Positions 1 through 13,024 of a stretch of DNA of 64,000 bases are shown piece after piece (the stretch's first letter is position 1; every line of letters starts with the position of its first letter). Source of the DNA: Prorocentrum cordatum (lineage: Eukaryota; Sar; Dinophyceae; Prorocentrales; Prorocentraceae); the NCBI GenBank assembly GCA_963575745.1, contig CAUYUJ010004598.1, forward strand, positions 1 through 64,000, in the 5' to 3' direction. Below the pieces are notes generated by a model. It made no database searches and was not told the DNA's origin. It saw only the letters and a program-made list of their open reading frames with translations. Both the position numbers and the translations under genes were made by a program.

Positions 1-3
1 ACA

Positions 4-53
<50 letters not shown>

Positions 54-1731
54 GACGAGGACGAGGACGACGACGACGACGAGGCTCGCAGGGCCCACGC
101 GAGGCCCGGTGTGCCCAGTAGGCACCCCCTGCGGGCGGGGCGCGCGGGGCGCGTCCCTCGCAGCGCCCCTGCGAAGCTCGAGCGCCAGGGCCGCTCGCGC
201 CGCGAGCTGCCGCGGCGCCGCCGCAAGAGGAGGAGGAGGAGGAGGAGGAGGAGGAGGAGAGGGAGAAGAGGGAGGAGGATGCCTAATACGAAGACGAGGA
301 TGATCCGAGGGGGAGGAGGAGGAGGAGGAGGAGGAGGAGGAGGAGGAGGAGGAGGAGGAGGAGGAGGAGGAGGAGGAGGAGGAGGATCCGAGGGAGGAGG
401 AGGGTCCGAGGAGGAGGGGCAGAAGAAGGAGGAGGCGGCGGCGGAGGAGGAGGCGCCGCTCGCGAGCGCCGAGCAGCGCAGTGTGCCTGGCAGTCCCCCC
501 CCCCCACGAATGAGGGCCAACCATAGGGGGGATAGGCGCAGGGGGGGATGCGTCGACCTCGAACGGCCGATACATCGCCCAAATCGTCGATGCAGACCGC
601 CCCATGTATCGTCTCTACGTCGTCGATACGTCGCCCTGATATCAGAGATGCATTGTCGATGTATCAACCAGTCGAAGTCGATGCATCCGCCCCTATGCCT
701 ATCCCCCGGCGGCGTTGCCAGAGCGGCGAGAAACGACTATGCGATAATGCGTGTTGGCAGCCAAACTCCACCAGTCTTCTTGTGGGTCTGCGGAGGGTCT
801 GCAGACAGGACGGAGTCTTGTGGAGGGAGAGAAGAAGGAGGAGCAAGCAGTCGAGTCGGGTCGAGTCGCGCCCAGCACAGAAAAATACTGGCCCCAATGA
901 AGGGGAGGGCGGCGTGCTGCTACCGGGCAGGCGGGCCCGCCTGGAGCAACGAGGCTTGACAGTACAAGTGGTGAAACGAAACAGAAGAGGAGGAGGAGGA
1001 TAAGGAGGAGGAGGAGGAGGAGGAAGAGGAGGAGGGCGGACGTATCGACGACGTAGAGACGATACATGGGGCGGTCTGCATCGACGATGTGTGCTATGTA
1101 TTGGCCGTTCAAGGTCGACGCATCCCCCCCTGCGCCTATCCCCCCTGTGGTTGGCCCTCATCCGTGGGGGTGGGACTGCCACGCACACTGCGCTGCTCGG
1201 CGCTCGCGAGCGGCGCCTCCTCCTCCTCCTCCTCCTCCTCTCTCCTCCTCCTCCTCCTCCTCTCCTTCTGGCCCCTCATACTCTTCATCATCCTCCTCCT
1301 CCTCCTCCTCCTCCTCCTCCTCTCCTCCTCCTCCTCTCTCTCCTCCCTCCTCCTCCCTCCCCTCCTCCTCCCTATTCCTCCTCCATTTCCTCCCTCTCTC
1401 CTCCTCCTCCTTCCTCATCTCCTCCTCCTCTCTCCTCTCCTCCTCCCTCCTCTCCTCCTCCTCCTCCTACCTCCTCCCTTCCTCCGCCTCCTCCTCCTCC
1501 CCTCCTCCTCCTCCTCCTCCTCCTCCTCCTCCTCCTCCTCCTCCTCCTCCTGCGGCGGCGCCGCGGCAGTTCGCGGCGCGAGCGGCCCTGGCGCTCGAGC
1601 TTCGCAGGGGCGCTGCGAGGGACGCGCCCCGCGCGCCCCGCCCGCAGGGGGTGCCTACTGGGCAGACCAGGCCTCGCGTGGGCCCTGCGAGCCTCGTCGT
1701 CGTCGTCGTCGTCGTCGTCCTCGTCCTCGTC

Positions 1732-1769
<38 letters not shown>

Positions 1770-1786
1770 GGTCGTCGTCGTCGTCG

Positions 1787-1817
<31 letters not shown>

Positions 1818-1850
1818 AGTCGTCGTCGTCCTCGTCCTCGTCGTCTTCGT
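1..1850. repeat. Large foldback (inverted repeat), left arm truncated by window edge
   Basis: The first 637 bases recur as reverse complement at about 1034-1850, with a spacer of about 400 bases. A GAC run at 1-92 matches a GTC run after 1697. Unique GC-rich sequence at 93-222 matches 1557-1697 with about three differences in 140 bases. The GGA runs match the CCT runs. The segment at 460-637, with repeated GATACATCG-like words, matches 1034-1230. The left arm runs off the window. It could be a foldback element or a palindromic assembly artefact. Confidence 0.85.
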
Positions 1851-1901
1851 CGGCGGCGGCGTCGGCGGCGGCGTCGTCGGCGGCGTCGGCGTCGTCGTCG
1901 T

Positions 1902-1945
<44 letters not shown>

Positions 1946-2180
1946 TCGTCGTCATCGATCTTCGTTCTCGTCGGCGTCGTCGTCGTCGGCGTCGTCGGCG
2001 TCGTCGGCCTCGTCCTCGTCCTCGTCCTCGTCGTCTTCGTCGGCGGCGTCGGCGTCGTCGTCGTCGTCCTCGTCCTCGTCGTCGTCGTCGTCGGCGTCGG
2101 CGTCGGCGTCGGCGTCGTTGTCGTCGTCGTCGTCGTTGTCGGCGTCGTCGGCGTCGTCGTCCTCGTCGTCGTCGTCGCCC
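1695..2180. repeat. (GTC)n/(GGC)n microsatellite
   Basis: Nearly pure GTC/GTC-GGC trinucleotide tract. It keeps all frames open and creates long false reading frames of Val, Ser, Arg, Asp or Thr runs. Confidence 0.95.
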
Positions 2181-2214
2181 CTTGCTTTCTCAATGCGCTG
2201 GAGGTCTGGGGCCC

Positions 2215-2350
2215 AGGCCTGCCTGGGCCGGGCCTCTGCTGGGTCACCGTGCGGTCTGTCACCCGACCGCACGGTGACCCCAAAATCCCCAAAGGCCTCA
2301 CCGTGCGGCCCGTCACCGCACGTGCGGCCCGTCACCGCACGGCGGTGGAC
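2215..2350. repeat. Clustered short palindromic repeats
   Basis: The words CACCGTGCGG and its complement CCGCACGGTG alternate about four times within 130 bases, so the stretch can form several small hairpins. No gene is visible in it. Confidence 0.6.
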
Positions 2351-2439
2351 CCTGGAAGCCCCGGTCGCCCGAACCCAGACATGATCGCGTCGGAAAAATT
2401 GAAAAAATCAGGGCGGGAGATTTTCAGCCGTTTTCGGCC

Positions 2440-2570
2440 TCCGGGGGCCCTTACCGGGCCTCGGGAGCGTCAAAAAACGACTCGGGACGAAAAACCTGTC
2501 CCGGGGACAGGGTCGGAGCTTCCAGGAACCCCTCTCTGCAAAAATCGGGACGTCGCATGTCTGGGGAGCG
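2440..2570. repeat. Dispersed repeat, copy 1 (pair at 56650-56780)
   Basis: GGGCCTCGGGANCGTCAAAAAACGAC followed by AAGCCC/AACCTGTCCCGGGGA is shared with 56670-56740 in the same orientation. Downstream both copies carry GGAGGCCGCCC and the GATG-rich block (3050-3160; 56810-56970). In this copy the two halves are separated by a CCT microsatellite, which looks like a later expansion. Confidence 0.75.
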
Positions 2571-2784
2571 TCCTCGGAGAACGGCCCGAGCCCCGAAACC
2601 GCGCGGCGATCCCGAAGCCCCACCGACCCACCTTGCACCACGCGGCGTGGTCACTGCACCGTCTGGGGGCCGGCCCGCAGCGCGTGGGGGCGCCCGCGCC
2701 TGGCGGTCCTCCTCGTCGTACTCCTCGTCCTCGGGCCAGCGGGGGGGGGGAGAGGGCAGCGGGGGGCAAACCTGGGACCCTCCT

Positions 2785-3010
2785 CCGCCTCCTCTTCCTC
2801 CGCCTCCTCCTCCTCCTCCTCCTCCTTCTCCTCCTCCTCCTCCTCCTCCCCCTCCTCCTCCTCCTCCTCCTCCTCCTCCTCCTCCTCTTCCTCATCCTCC
2901 ACCTTTCGAGCCTTTCGAGCGCGGCTCTGTGCCTCCGCGCGGAGGCGCAGCATCCTCCACATCCTTCTCCTCCTCCTCCTCCTCCTCCTCCTCCTCCTCC
3001 TCCTCCTCCA
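2785..3010. repeat. (CCT)n microsatellites
   Basis: Two CCT/CTC tracts (about 2785-2900 and 2965-3008) separated by a short GC-rich stretch with CCTTTCGAG and CTCCGCGCGGAG words. No gene. Confidence 0.9.
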
Positions 3011-3049
3011 GCCCTGGACGGCGATGCGGAGAGAGCCGAGGGAGGGTCC

Positions 3050-3160
3050 GAGGGTGGAGGCCGCCCAAGCGGCGTCGGCGTCGGAGCAGATGGGGTCAGA
3101 GGGTCGCACTCCATCGGCGACGCATCGGCGATGCACCGGCGACGTCGGGATAAAGAGAGG
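3050..3160. repeat. GCATCGGCGATGCA-rich dispersed block
   Basis: Contains CATCGGCGACGCATCGGCGATG-like overlapping palindromic words. The same block recurs near 560-690, 1040-1130, 39640-39830, 51350-51390 and 56860-56970. Confidence 0.75.
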
Positions 3161-4084
3161 CGGAGGTGGGGTGTGGGCGCGGCGGCTGAGACCTTGGGCC
3201 AGGACAACCTGTGGCAGCCTCCGAAGAGGCCTGGACGGCGACACAAAGAAAGCACAGGAGGATCCGGCAGGGGGAGCGATGGAAAGTAAACAAAGTCGGA
3301 GAGCAATCAATGCAAAGATGGCCCGAAGACTCGGAACAACGAAATCGAAAAGGTCGAGAGGTCCAGGGTAGAGTCGAGAAAGCCGACAAATCGAAAAAGC
3401 GGTGTGGACACATGTGGATCAGGGGAGATCTGGGGGCGACATCAGGAAGGAGGGGACAGAATGATAATTTCACGATGAGAGAATACAGGTTTCACGAGCG
3501 ACCTACGGGGGATCCCTGAAGAGGGTATCGCAGCGAGAGTGAGGGAAGGCGCGCCTAGGAGAGACAACTGCCGCTTGACCGTTTAAGGCTCCGGCTACAT
3601 TATATGCCCCAGCACGGCGAATCAACACAACAACGTTTCCGCTCGAATCACAACAAGGGGGAGAGAGGATGAGAGGGCAGGAAAGTGTGGGACACAGAGA
3701 TAGGAGCGAGAGGGAGGATAATGACGAGAGAAGGTGAGACGACAGAAAATGAAAGTGCAAGGCAGGGTCACTGAGGCGAGGGCGGATGAGGGGCTTGGGG
3801 TTGGGGGCGAAAGGAAGCGAAGGGAAGACAGAGGACGGGGCAGACGACAGGGGACGAGCGACAGGTGACAGGGGACGGGGGGGGGAGGAGCGAAGGGAAG
3901 AGGCTGGAATGGCGAGAGAGAAAGCGTGGAGAAAGTAGCGTGAAGAAGAGGGGGCGAAGGGCGCACGCAGGGAAACAAGAGGCGGACGCACGGGAAAAAC
4001 CCAGGTGTGGGCGTCCTCTGGGGCTTCCTCCTGCGCTTGCGCGTTGGTGGTCACCCGCGTCACGAACTCGTCCTGCAACGCCAC
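3160..4084. other. Unique sequence, no gene recognised
   Basis: Purine-rich on the + strand, with many GAGA/AGGG words and frequent stops. No conserved protein motif or RNA gene was recognised on either strand. Confidence 0.5.
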
Positions 4085-4620
4085 GAAAACACACACACAC
4101 ATACATACTGACATACAGGCATACAGGCATGCAGACATACAGACATGCATTCAGACATACAGACACGCATGCATGCATGCATACATACATACACATACAT
4201 ATACATATACATACAAGCACACACGATTGTTGGCGACCACGGCCTCCCGCGCAGTGTCTAGGCGGACTATAACTCTCTCACACACGCACACAAACCAAAA
4301 GCAAACAAACACAACCACACACACATATCTATACATACATATATACACATGTCGACCCACACATATACGTACATATACATACATACATATATACATACAT
4401 TACATTACATTACATTACATTACATTACATTGCATTACATTACATTACATTACATTGCATTCTACTACATCACATCACATCACATCACATCACATCACAT
4501 CACATAACATTACATTACATTACATTACATTACATTACATTACAATACATTACATTACATTACACTACATTACATTACATTACATTACATACATACATAC
4601 ACACACACACATGTATATAA
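4085..4620. repeat. ACATAC and TTACA microsatellites
   Basis: Starts with AC and ACATAC/GCATGC words (4085-4225). After a short unique patch it becomes a pentanucleotide array of TTACA with a CATCA block inside (about 4395-4595), then an AC run. Confidence 0.95.
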
Positions 4621-7600
4621 TCGGCGGCGCAAAGGGACACCAGGCGCGGACGGCACGTGGAGGTGCCAATTGCGAACGAACCTAATCGACCGCGCCATGA
4701 TGAGAGAGTCCAGATCACGGCCATGCAGAGCGGTGGTGAATGATGGGGGGCGTTACAACACCAAAGTGCAGCAGCCAAGAAACCAGAGGAACAGAAGCTC
4801 GACGCGGGTAGCTTGAAGCGCAAGCAGCAGTCTGGTGCGAGTTGAAGCCTCAAAGGGACAGCAACGAAATAAACAGCTGCAAGGCTACCAAACCAGCCAA
4901 CTGGGTGGCGGTGCATACACCCAGGGAAACCGCGCACAAAGCAACGCCACCGACCTTGCAGCGAGCCATGGACTGAGCAACCGTGCAACACGGTGAATGA
5001 GGTCGGCGTGATAAAGATGATCACGCGGCCGAAGCCGGCTTGACCTTGGAACCAAGAAAAACAGAGCCGAACACGGCCGACCTCGAGCAACAGCCGCGAA
5101 ACGCGGCACCGCACATCGGCGGTGGACAGGGCACCAGAGTTGCCAAGCGTGCAATGTAGCCGCCAGCGTTAAAACAGCGGACCGCGGCGGCAACCTGAGC
5201 CGCGACGGGCTACCGGCGAGGCAGGTGAAAGCAAGGCCAAGCAAGATGGGGCAACCGTCTAGGACCACATGACTGCACACATCACAGCAAAAGTCGCACC
5301 ACTCCGACCAACCGGCAACAGAGTAAAAGAGAAGACGAGCAAAGCGAACCCGCCAACGGGAAACGCCAACGTTCAAAAAAAAACAGACCCCCGCGGCGGA
5401 GACGACAAGGAAGGAGGAGAAGGGAGAGGGGGAGGGACGCTACAAGAGCAAGAGCAAGGGAATAACCCAGAGAGACGACGGCGAAAGACCCAACGACGTG
5501 GCCGGCCCGCGACCGACCGACGGCGGCGAGGACCAAGCGACCCTCGCCTCGCGACCGACGAACCACCGCGGAGGAAAGCTGCCAGCAGAGCAAGCTGAAG
5601 TACAGCTGCAAGCCCCAGCTGCGGACGCGCACGCCCCGGTGCGACACTGGATGCAAAAAATGAAAAGGCCGCGACAATGCTGATCCGCGCCCCACGTCAA
5701 AGCGCAAGCAGGAAGGCGGCAAGGTCGCCGCCACCCTAGCTGACAGACGAGAAAAGGCGCCGACCACGAACTGCGCCGCGCGGATGTTGCCACGCGCACC
5801 TGAGAAGAGCGCAAGAAAACCAGCGCCTCGGGCAACACGCGGACTGCGCAAGCAAAGCTGCACCCGACCGAGCGCCACGAGATACCCTGGAGATGCAATC
5901 CAGCCAGGCGGCCACAAAGCCCTCGCCTCAGGCGCTAAGGAAGCATAGCAGAAGGCCAAAAGAAAGGCAGCATGACCAGAACGAGGCCGAGGCGAGCAAC
6001 CCTAAGGCGAGACCTGGGGAGCACGCAAAAACACGATGCGGGCCGCAGCCAAGCCAACCCTCAACCCACGTCGGCGCACAGGCCGCGAGGGGGCAAGACC
6101 GACGCCAGGCCCAGAGGACAGACGGAAAAGAAACGCTACAACACGCGAGCGGAGCGCAAGAAGCCAGTAGCGACGACAGAATCATGGGCGGCGTACGCAA
6201 GGCAAAACACGGCCGCGCACCAAGAAGACATCCCCCGAGGCACAGGCCAGCAGGGCGGCCAGAAAGCGCCCACCGTCTAAGGTGACGAGACGCACTCGCG
6301 GCAGGACCCGCCAACGCCGCCGCGGGACAGGCCACGAGACAACTGCACTGTAGGTCGCGAAAGGCAAGCCCACCACTCGGGCGGCCACCGCGCGGAGCGG
6401 GGGCAAGGGCAGAGAACGGCGACGAGCGATGTCGCCACGTCGCAAACGGCCCCAGCAAGGACACGCAGCGGCGCGAGAGGAAGCCTGCAGAAGGGAGAGA
6501 CAAGGCAGGACGGAGTGAAGGGAACACCCCCGCCAGCTGCACGGCACCAAACATGGGCAATGGTACCCTCAAATCACTGAGTTTGCACCTCGCGGACCAG
6601 CTCGCGCCACCGTTCGCAGCGCGATGTCGCCCTCGAACGCCCCGTCGGCCTCGCCCACCCTCCTTTGGGAGATATTGACAGGCCGAGACACGGGCGGGGA
6701 ACATGGGCGAAAGTGAAGTGAGCCACGGCAGAAATGGTTTTCGCTCTCCTTCGCGTTGTACACGACGCACAACGGCGCGCTTTGTCCAGGAACCCACGCT
6801 TCACCAGGCATCCCCCCGATGGCCCATCAGCCTTTGCACCCCGCCGTCGCGGGCAGGCCACTGCCCGCGCGCGGCTAAAGTCCTGCGAGCAGCTTCGCAG
6901 AGGAGCTGGTCCCACCTGACGCGGGCCACCTCCTCGGCCATACTACGCTGCGAGACGCCGCCAAGGGATTTGGCGCAAATTGCAAGACAGACCCAACGAA
7001 CACCGCAGCATTCAAAGCACGCGCTTTCACCCCCAAGAGGCAGCCCCACAGACTGGCGCCCTCTGCCTTGGCAGCCACTTCTCGGACGGGACGATACCCG
7101 CCGCATCACAGATGCGAACCACCCAGGAAAGACGGGCGGCGCGAGGTCGGCAGCCCCCCAGGACCGCGCCCGCGCAGCCTTTGAAGATCCCAGACCCGCA
7201 GAGCACGCACGGTCGCATAATCCATCGAAAATGATCGGCTGAGAGGTCGGAGCGGCCGGCCGCTCCAAGGGCCCGCTCCCCCGCAATGCCCCCACGCGCG
7301 TCGATGCACGCACCCTTCCGCATTCACTACGGCGCGACGCGCTGCCATAGTAAGTCGGCCCACAATGTCAAAGCTGAGGCTTGCCCGTCGGGCAGGAGAG
7401 GCCGACGGGGGCTCTCCCCTGTCTTCCCGCGGAGGCCTTGCAAGGGCGCCCCCCCCATTGCCCCGACCGCCATTTGACGCGGCACGCTTCTCGCGCCAGC
7501 GCAATTGTCCCGATCATCACCCGAGCGCCATGGCTCTGCGCGCGCTGGAATTGGTCAAAGATGTCAGAACCCCTGGCTCGTCGCCCCACCTTTCGATCAA

Positions 7601-8900
7601 CTCGGCGAGCCCTCTGGCGCGTAGACCTCGCCCGCGAAGGGTCTCACGAAATTTCGCCCCTATCGGCGGGGTGGCCGCGAGCCGCATGCCTCGGCCCATT
7701 GCCGCTCGCCCGTCGCCCCCATGCCCCCAGGCTCGCTGCCCCCCTCGCCCCCGCCGCCCGAGCGCCGCGGCAACCCCCGCGGCGACTCGCCCACTCTTTC
7801 CAGCTGGATCGCCCGAGGTTCCCCCGGGGGGCGCCGCGATCTGAGAGGAGCCGAGACCTGGGCGGGCGATCGAACGCCAACTGGACGCCCCAAGGTGCCG
7901 GGGGGCAGTCCCAAAGGCGCCAGGCGATTCCTGCTCCCCGAGAGCAATTCGCGCCGCCTTCCGACCCACGCCCCTTCGCCCAGTGACCGGGAGAATATTG
8001 ACCCATGGTCTGACAATACTCCACGGCCGACACGGGCGCGGCGCATCCATCTGATTGACCCGGCCTGGCCCCCCCGCGCTGGCTCGAAAACCAATCGACA
8101 TGACAGGACTACGCTCACAGACCCGAACAGGTGATGCGGACGCGCCGCCATACCTGGAGAGCGCTGTAAGGCTCCAAGAATGACCTCCCCCGTCGACGCT
8201 AAAACCCTGTCGCCGCGTCTCTTCCAACACCGCATCCCAGCATGCGCTGCGCTCATCTAGGAAAACGATGCTGCCCTGCGCGCCTGACCACGCCGCGCGC
8301 CTCGCAGCTCGGCGCTCAATCAACGCGGCGAGCCACAGAAGTGGCAGTAAGAGCTCAAGGAGAGCAGGCACGCCCTCTGGCCCCCATCCGCGATTAGCTG
8401 CACGGGCTCGAGCGCGGCGGCGCGCAGTCGGCGCAATCAGCGCAGCGCGGGCGCCCGAGCGGCAGCGATCGGGGATGGCGCGCCCAGCGCGCGCCTGCCC
8501 AGAGCGCCCGCGGATTGCGACGCAGCACAATCCGCGGCTCGGTTCTCGACCGAGAAGAAACCTAGGGCGATGCCCCGTCCGCGCCCAACCCCCCCCGCGC
8601 GCGCCCACCTGTTCGCGGCCCACTCTGGGATCGTCAAGCTCTCCTTCTGAATCAAGCATGGGCGCGAGCAGCGCCGCTCCGATCTCCACGCCGGGTCGCG
8701 GCGTCACTGGAAGAGGGGGCGTCGCGCACGCAGGCGGCGCCCCTGGGCTACGCCCAGAGCGTCGGCGTCAAGCGCAAGGCCCTCCACGACCTCTACGATT
8801 GTAGCTTCTTGTCCTAATCCACTGAAGATTGCGCTCAGCTGGCCGACGTCGCCAAGCGAGGAGGAGAAGGAATTCGGGGGGAGGAAGGCCAATAAAACAA
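4620..8900. other. GC-rich low-repeat region, no gene proved
   Basis: Open frames up to about 396 codons occur (for example minus 8707-7517). None shows a conserved domain I recognise, and open frames compete on both strands, as expected from high GC. The + strand from 4650 to 6560 is A-rich relative to T. Such a skew can mark a transcribed strand, but no exon was identified. It could hold decayed retroelement sequence or exons too short to see. Confidence 0.4.
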
Positions 8901-8904
8901 GAAG

Positions 8905-9025
8905 CAAAAACACAGACACACAGACACACAGACATACACACACACGTTCACACATTCACACACACACACACACACACAAACGCAACCAACCAACCAACCA
9001 AGCAACCAACCAACAAAAAGCAACA
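8905..9025. repeat. AC/CAGACA microsatellite
   Basis: Runs of ACACAGAC, AC and AACC words. Confidence 0.9.
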
Positions 9026-9989
9026 AAGGATCAGGAGGAGAATTGCCCGCCCCTGCGCGAGCGCGACGCACGGGCGCCCGCCCGCTCGCTCCCGGCACTC
9101 AACGGTAGAGAGGAAGTCCTCGTTGCGACACCCCCTGTCAGTTCGCCCTGGCAGCCTGCGCCAGGCGGGGGGCTGCGCCTCTCGCCAGCCAGGCCCTGCC
9201 GCCACCCGCGCAGCCAGAGCCTGCAGCGCGTGCAATTGGCGGGCGGGGACCTGGGGGGCGCCGCGCGCGGCCCGAGAGAGAAATGCGTCGTCGGCGCATA
9301 CGCCCCAGCGCCCCTTGTCGCGGACACACCAAGGCCCGTGGGCAGCGGGGTGGGGCGCGGCCGATGAAGGCTCGCCGATGCCTTCGCCCTCCGCGCAAGG
9401 GCCCCGATCAGCCTGAGACGGGTCTCCTTCCCGAACGGATTCCTCCGCGTCCGCGGCGCCCTCAGTCAGGCTGAGACCTAGCACGCGCGGGAATTCCATT
9501 CGCGCGGGGCGTCGCGCGCATCTGCCGATGGGTAGGAATGACAAATGAGGCCGATGCGCATGAATGATCACTTCGATCGCTCACAGCCATCCGCTGCCCG
9601 TCAGCCGCGGGGCATCGGATGCGATGAACCCAAAGATTTACAGCAGAGCGTCAAACTCCTCGCTGGCCAGAGCGAGCTGTTCCGTTGCAGGGGTGGCCCG
9701 ACAGCCTGCGCATCTCGGAGAAAGCCGTCGGCGGCCGCTTCGCCAAGTAGGCCCTCCGCTCATTGTCGCAAGAACCACGCGAGTTTGTCTGGCGCGCCGT
9801 TGCCAACAGCTCCCCTGTCGCACAGAGAGCTCGTGCTGACCGCGACTCAATAAGGCAATTGGGCGACCCATTGCCGCCCCGGCCGCCACTGGCTCGCGAG
9901 CCCCGTCGGCCCCCCGCCAACTGCGTCGAAAAGCCCAGGCGGCCAGAGCATCGCGGGGGCCCAACTGATCTCGCGGGCCCCCTGGAGCC

Positions 9990-10310
9990 CCCCAGCGACG
10001 CGCGCGGAAGTAGCTGCGCGGGGCACTTGTCTCGGCAGGCAGTTGCGCAACCAGCAACCGCAGCTAGCGCAGTTGCCAGAGTTCGCAATGCCTTGAAATG
10101 GCGCAATCTCATGCATCTCATCGGCGGGGCGAACCTCCGGCAAGGCGCAGCGCGCGCCGCAAATATCTCCGCCCCGCCCGCACCCAAGCGAGCCGCGCCC
10201 GCCCTCGATCGCCCATCGGTGACTCAAACGCCCGCTGGTCCAGAGCGACACGAAGAGACGAGGCCCACGCGATGGGAGCACACCCTGAGGGGTGCGCCAA
10301 TATCGGGGGG
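9990..10310 (-). pseudogene. Possible decayed non-LTR reverse transcriptase fragment
   Basis: On the minus strand, two short stretches in different frames are spaced as in a non-LTR reverse transcriptase. One is a GCAPIAWASSLRVALD-like segment near 10285. About 45 residues later comes a PADEM word (about 10120) followed, after a frame change, by LRHFKALRTLATALAAVAG. In dinoflagellate LINEs the (C/Y)ADD box is followed by an Ala/Leu-rich helix of this type. Neither stretch carries an intact ADD box and the frame is broken. The case is resemblance and spacing only, and chance in a GC-rich strand is a real alternative. Confidence 0.2.
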
Positions 10311-10873
10311 GGGGGGGGGGGGGCGCCTGGATAGGGAGCTGCGTCCGATAGCTTCTACAGCCCAAGACGACCCTTGCAACGTCTCCCTGCACGCGTCGGC
10401 GAGCTTCCGTCGGATGCACTTCGCAGAACGCGCGCAGCACTGGGCAACGCATACGTGGCGCACTCACGACAAGGACTCCGAGTGCAGTCGCATCCACGCG
10501 CAGTTGCAGCGCCCCCTGACTGCAATGCGCTACTGGATGGGCCCCCAGATGCTCGGAAGGGCAGCGTCATCTGGCATGGGTGGCGCGCCGCCCTCGGCCC
10601 GTGGAACATCGTCGCGCTCCTGCCCCTCAAGGACAGGATCAACGGAAGGCAGAGGCCACCCGATCTGCCAGCATTGTAAGGATGACGCCCAGCACCATAC
10701 ACTCATCCCTGCCAGTGCTCCTAACACTGAGAGCCTGTTCGTGGGCATTGAGGCCGCGATAGACCCCACACTCTCATGCAAGAACCACGTCGCCCTCCCT
10801 CCGCCACGTCCACGCAAGCCCATTATTCATGATTGGTGGGGTACACTTGAAGGCAGCGTGGATGACCGTGGCG

Positions 10874-10957
10874 GTGCGCGTCCTCAACATGTGTTGAACC
10901 CATAATGCGAGCAGGCGTAGCGAATTGCATGCCGCAAAGGCCGCACTCAAAAACATG
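10874..10957 (-). pseudogene. C2H2 zinc-finger-like fragment
   Basis: A minus-strand open frame (11053-10823) contains FECGLCGMQF followed by HVEDAH. This gives C-x2-C, a phenylalanine three residues later, then a histidine pair spaced by four. The spacing from the second Cys to the first His is 14 rather than the classical 12. Single fingers of this kind occur in retroelement proteins and in host proteins. The frame lies about 350 bases downstream of the possible spliced-leader relic on the same strand. Confidence 0.3.
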
Positions 10958-11308
10958 TTGCCGTTGTAAACGACTGGTATCGGTTAGAGATTGATTGTCC
11001 GACGGGGGGTCCGCCACTGCATCAGCTTCGCTATTGGGGCGTTCGTCCGACAAGACGGACGAAACATAAGAAAAAGGCGCGGGCCGGTCATCTCGAAAGC
11101 CATTTTCAAACTGGGAGAATCAGCTGTCTCGGCCTCTGTCGTCTGCACTTCCACCGACTTCCTCGTCGCCCTCCATGCCGTCCTCACTGCTTGGTAGACG
11201 CTGAAAAGGTAGCTCCTGGATGGACTGCCACCTACGGAAGCCAGCGTGTTTACGGAAGCGCTGGCCCTTGAGCCCTGACCCAAAGGAAGGGACACCCCCA
11301 TGAGACGG

Positions 11309-11340
11309 TTTGAGCCAAGGGCTTGAGCCAAAGGCTACAG
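11309..11340 (-). other. Possible decayed spliced-leader relic (tandem)
   Basis: The minus strand reads CTGTAGCCTTTGGCTCAAG and then CCCTTGGCTCAAACCG. The dinoflagellate spliced leader ends CCGTAGCCATTTTGGCTCAAG. The first unit matches it with one substitution and two missing bases, and the second resembles a leader truncated at its internal AG. Such tandem relics mark genes that re-entered the genome from trans-spliced mRNA. An ATG follows at 11301 with an open frame of about 105 codons that I do not recognise. Decay is heavy and a chance 14-base duplication is possible. Confidence 0.4.
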
Positions 11341-11360
11341 TCACACACACACACACAGAC

Positions 11361-11418
<58 letters not shown>

Positions 11419-11425
11419 GGCCACG
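11341..11425. repeat. (AC)n(GC)n microsatellite
   Basis: AC run passing into alternating CG (ACACGCGCGCG), a potential Z-DNA tract. Confidence 0.95.
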
Positions 11426-11569
11426 CGGCCACGCGCGCAGAGACGCAGCGGAGGCCAAACCGGGCGAACACACTCTGCTTCGCGGCTGGTTAGCCCAACG
11501 CGATGAAGACAATAGCGGGGTGCGCTAAGCTGATTGCCACCGAATGTATGTTGAGTAAGTGCTAAAACC

Positions 11570-12278
<709 letters not shown>

Positions 12279-12469
12279 GCGCGCACGCACGCACGCACGC
12301 ATGCACGCACGCAGACACGTACGAAACAAATGCACACACACACACACCTTATAGGCGCGTCCATGAACGTATTGCCAACATTTCGTCGTCATCCTGCTCC
12401 TCATCATTTCATCACTCTCAGCCATCGTCACCACCATCATCTGTTCAGCAACATCACGCCACTACCACA

Positions 12470-12530
12470 ATCACAATCACCATCATCATCATCATCATCA
12501 TCATCATAATCATCATCCTCATCCTCATCC

Positions 12531-12601
<71 letters not shown>

Positions 12602-12993
12602 GGCAGCATCAGCATCATCATAGCCATCACCTCATCATGTCATCATCATCAGATTCCTCATTATGATCATCCTCATCCTCATCAGTCTCATCATCGTCGT
12701 CATCATCAGCATCCCCATAAGAATATGCGGCATAATCGCTATCGTCATGAGTATCATATACACCTTTAATTATTTATTACTCATCATCCTAATCCTCTTC
12801 GACACGATCATCCTCATCCTCATCATCATCCGCATAGTTCTCATCATCAACATCATCATCCTCGCCATCGCTGTCGTCATCATAATCATCGTTATCGTCA
12901 GCACCAGCAGCATCAGCATCACCACCGTCGTACCTCCTCATCGGCATCATCATCAACATCAGCAGCAATAAAAACATGATAATCCTTATCTTC

Positions 12994-13024
<31 letters not shown>

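Noticed and set aside
1066-2384. Frames of over 400 codons rich in Ser, Pro, Arg or Val
   Set aside because: Product of CCT and GTC trinucleotide tracts inside the foldback.
9287-9298. CADD word in a minus-strand frame (9571-8948), as in reverse transcriptases
   Set aside because: No supporting boxes at the right distance before or after; a four-residue match in a GC-rich frame is expected by chance.
10605-10760. + strand ICQHCKDDAQHHTL word resembling the Cys/His motif at LINE C-termini
   Set aside because: The last Cys is absent, the preceding frame has no reverse transcriptase, and the better (still weak) signal in this region is on the other strand.
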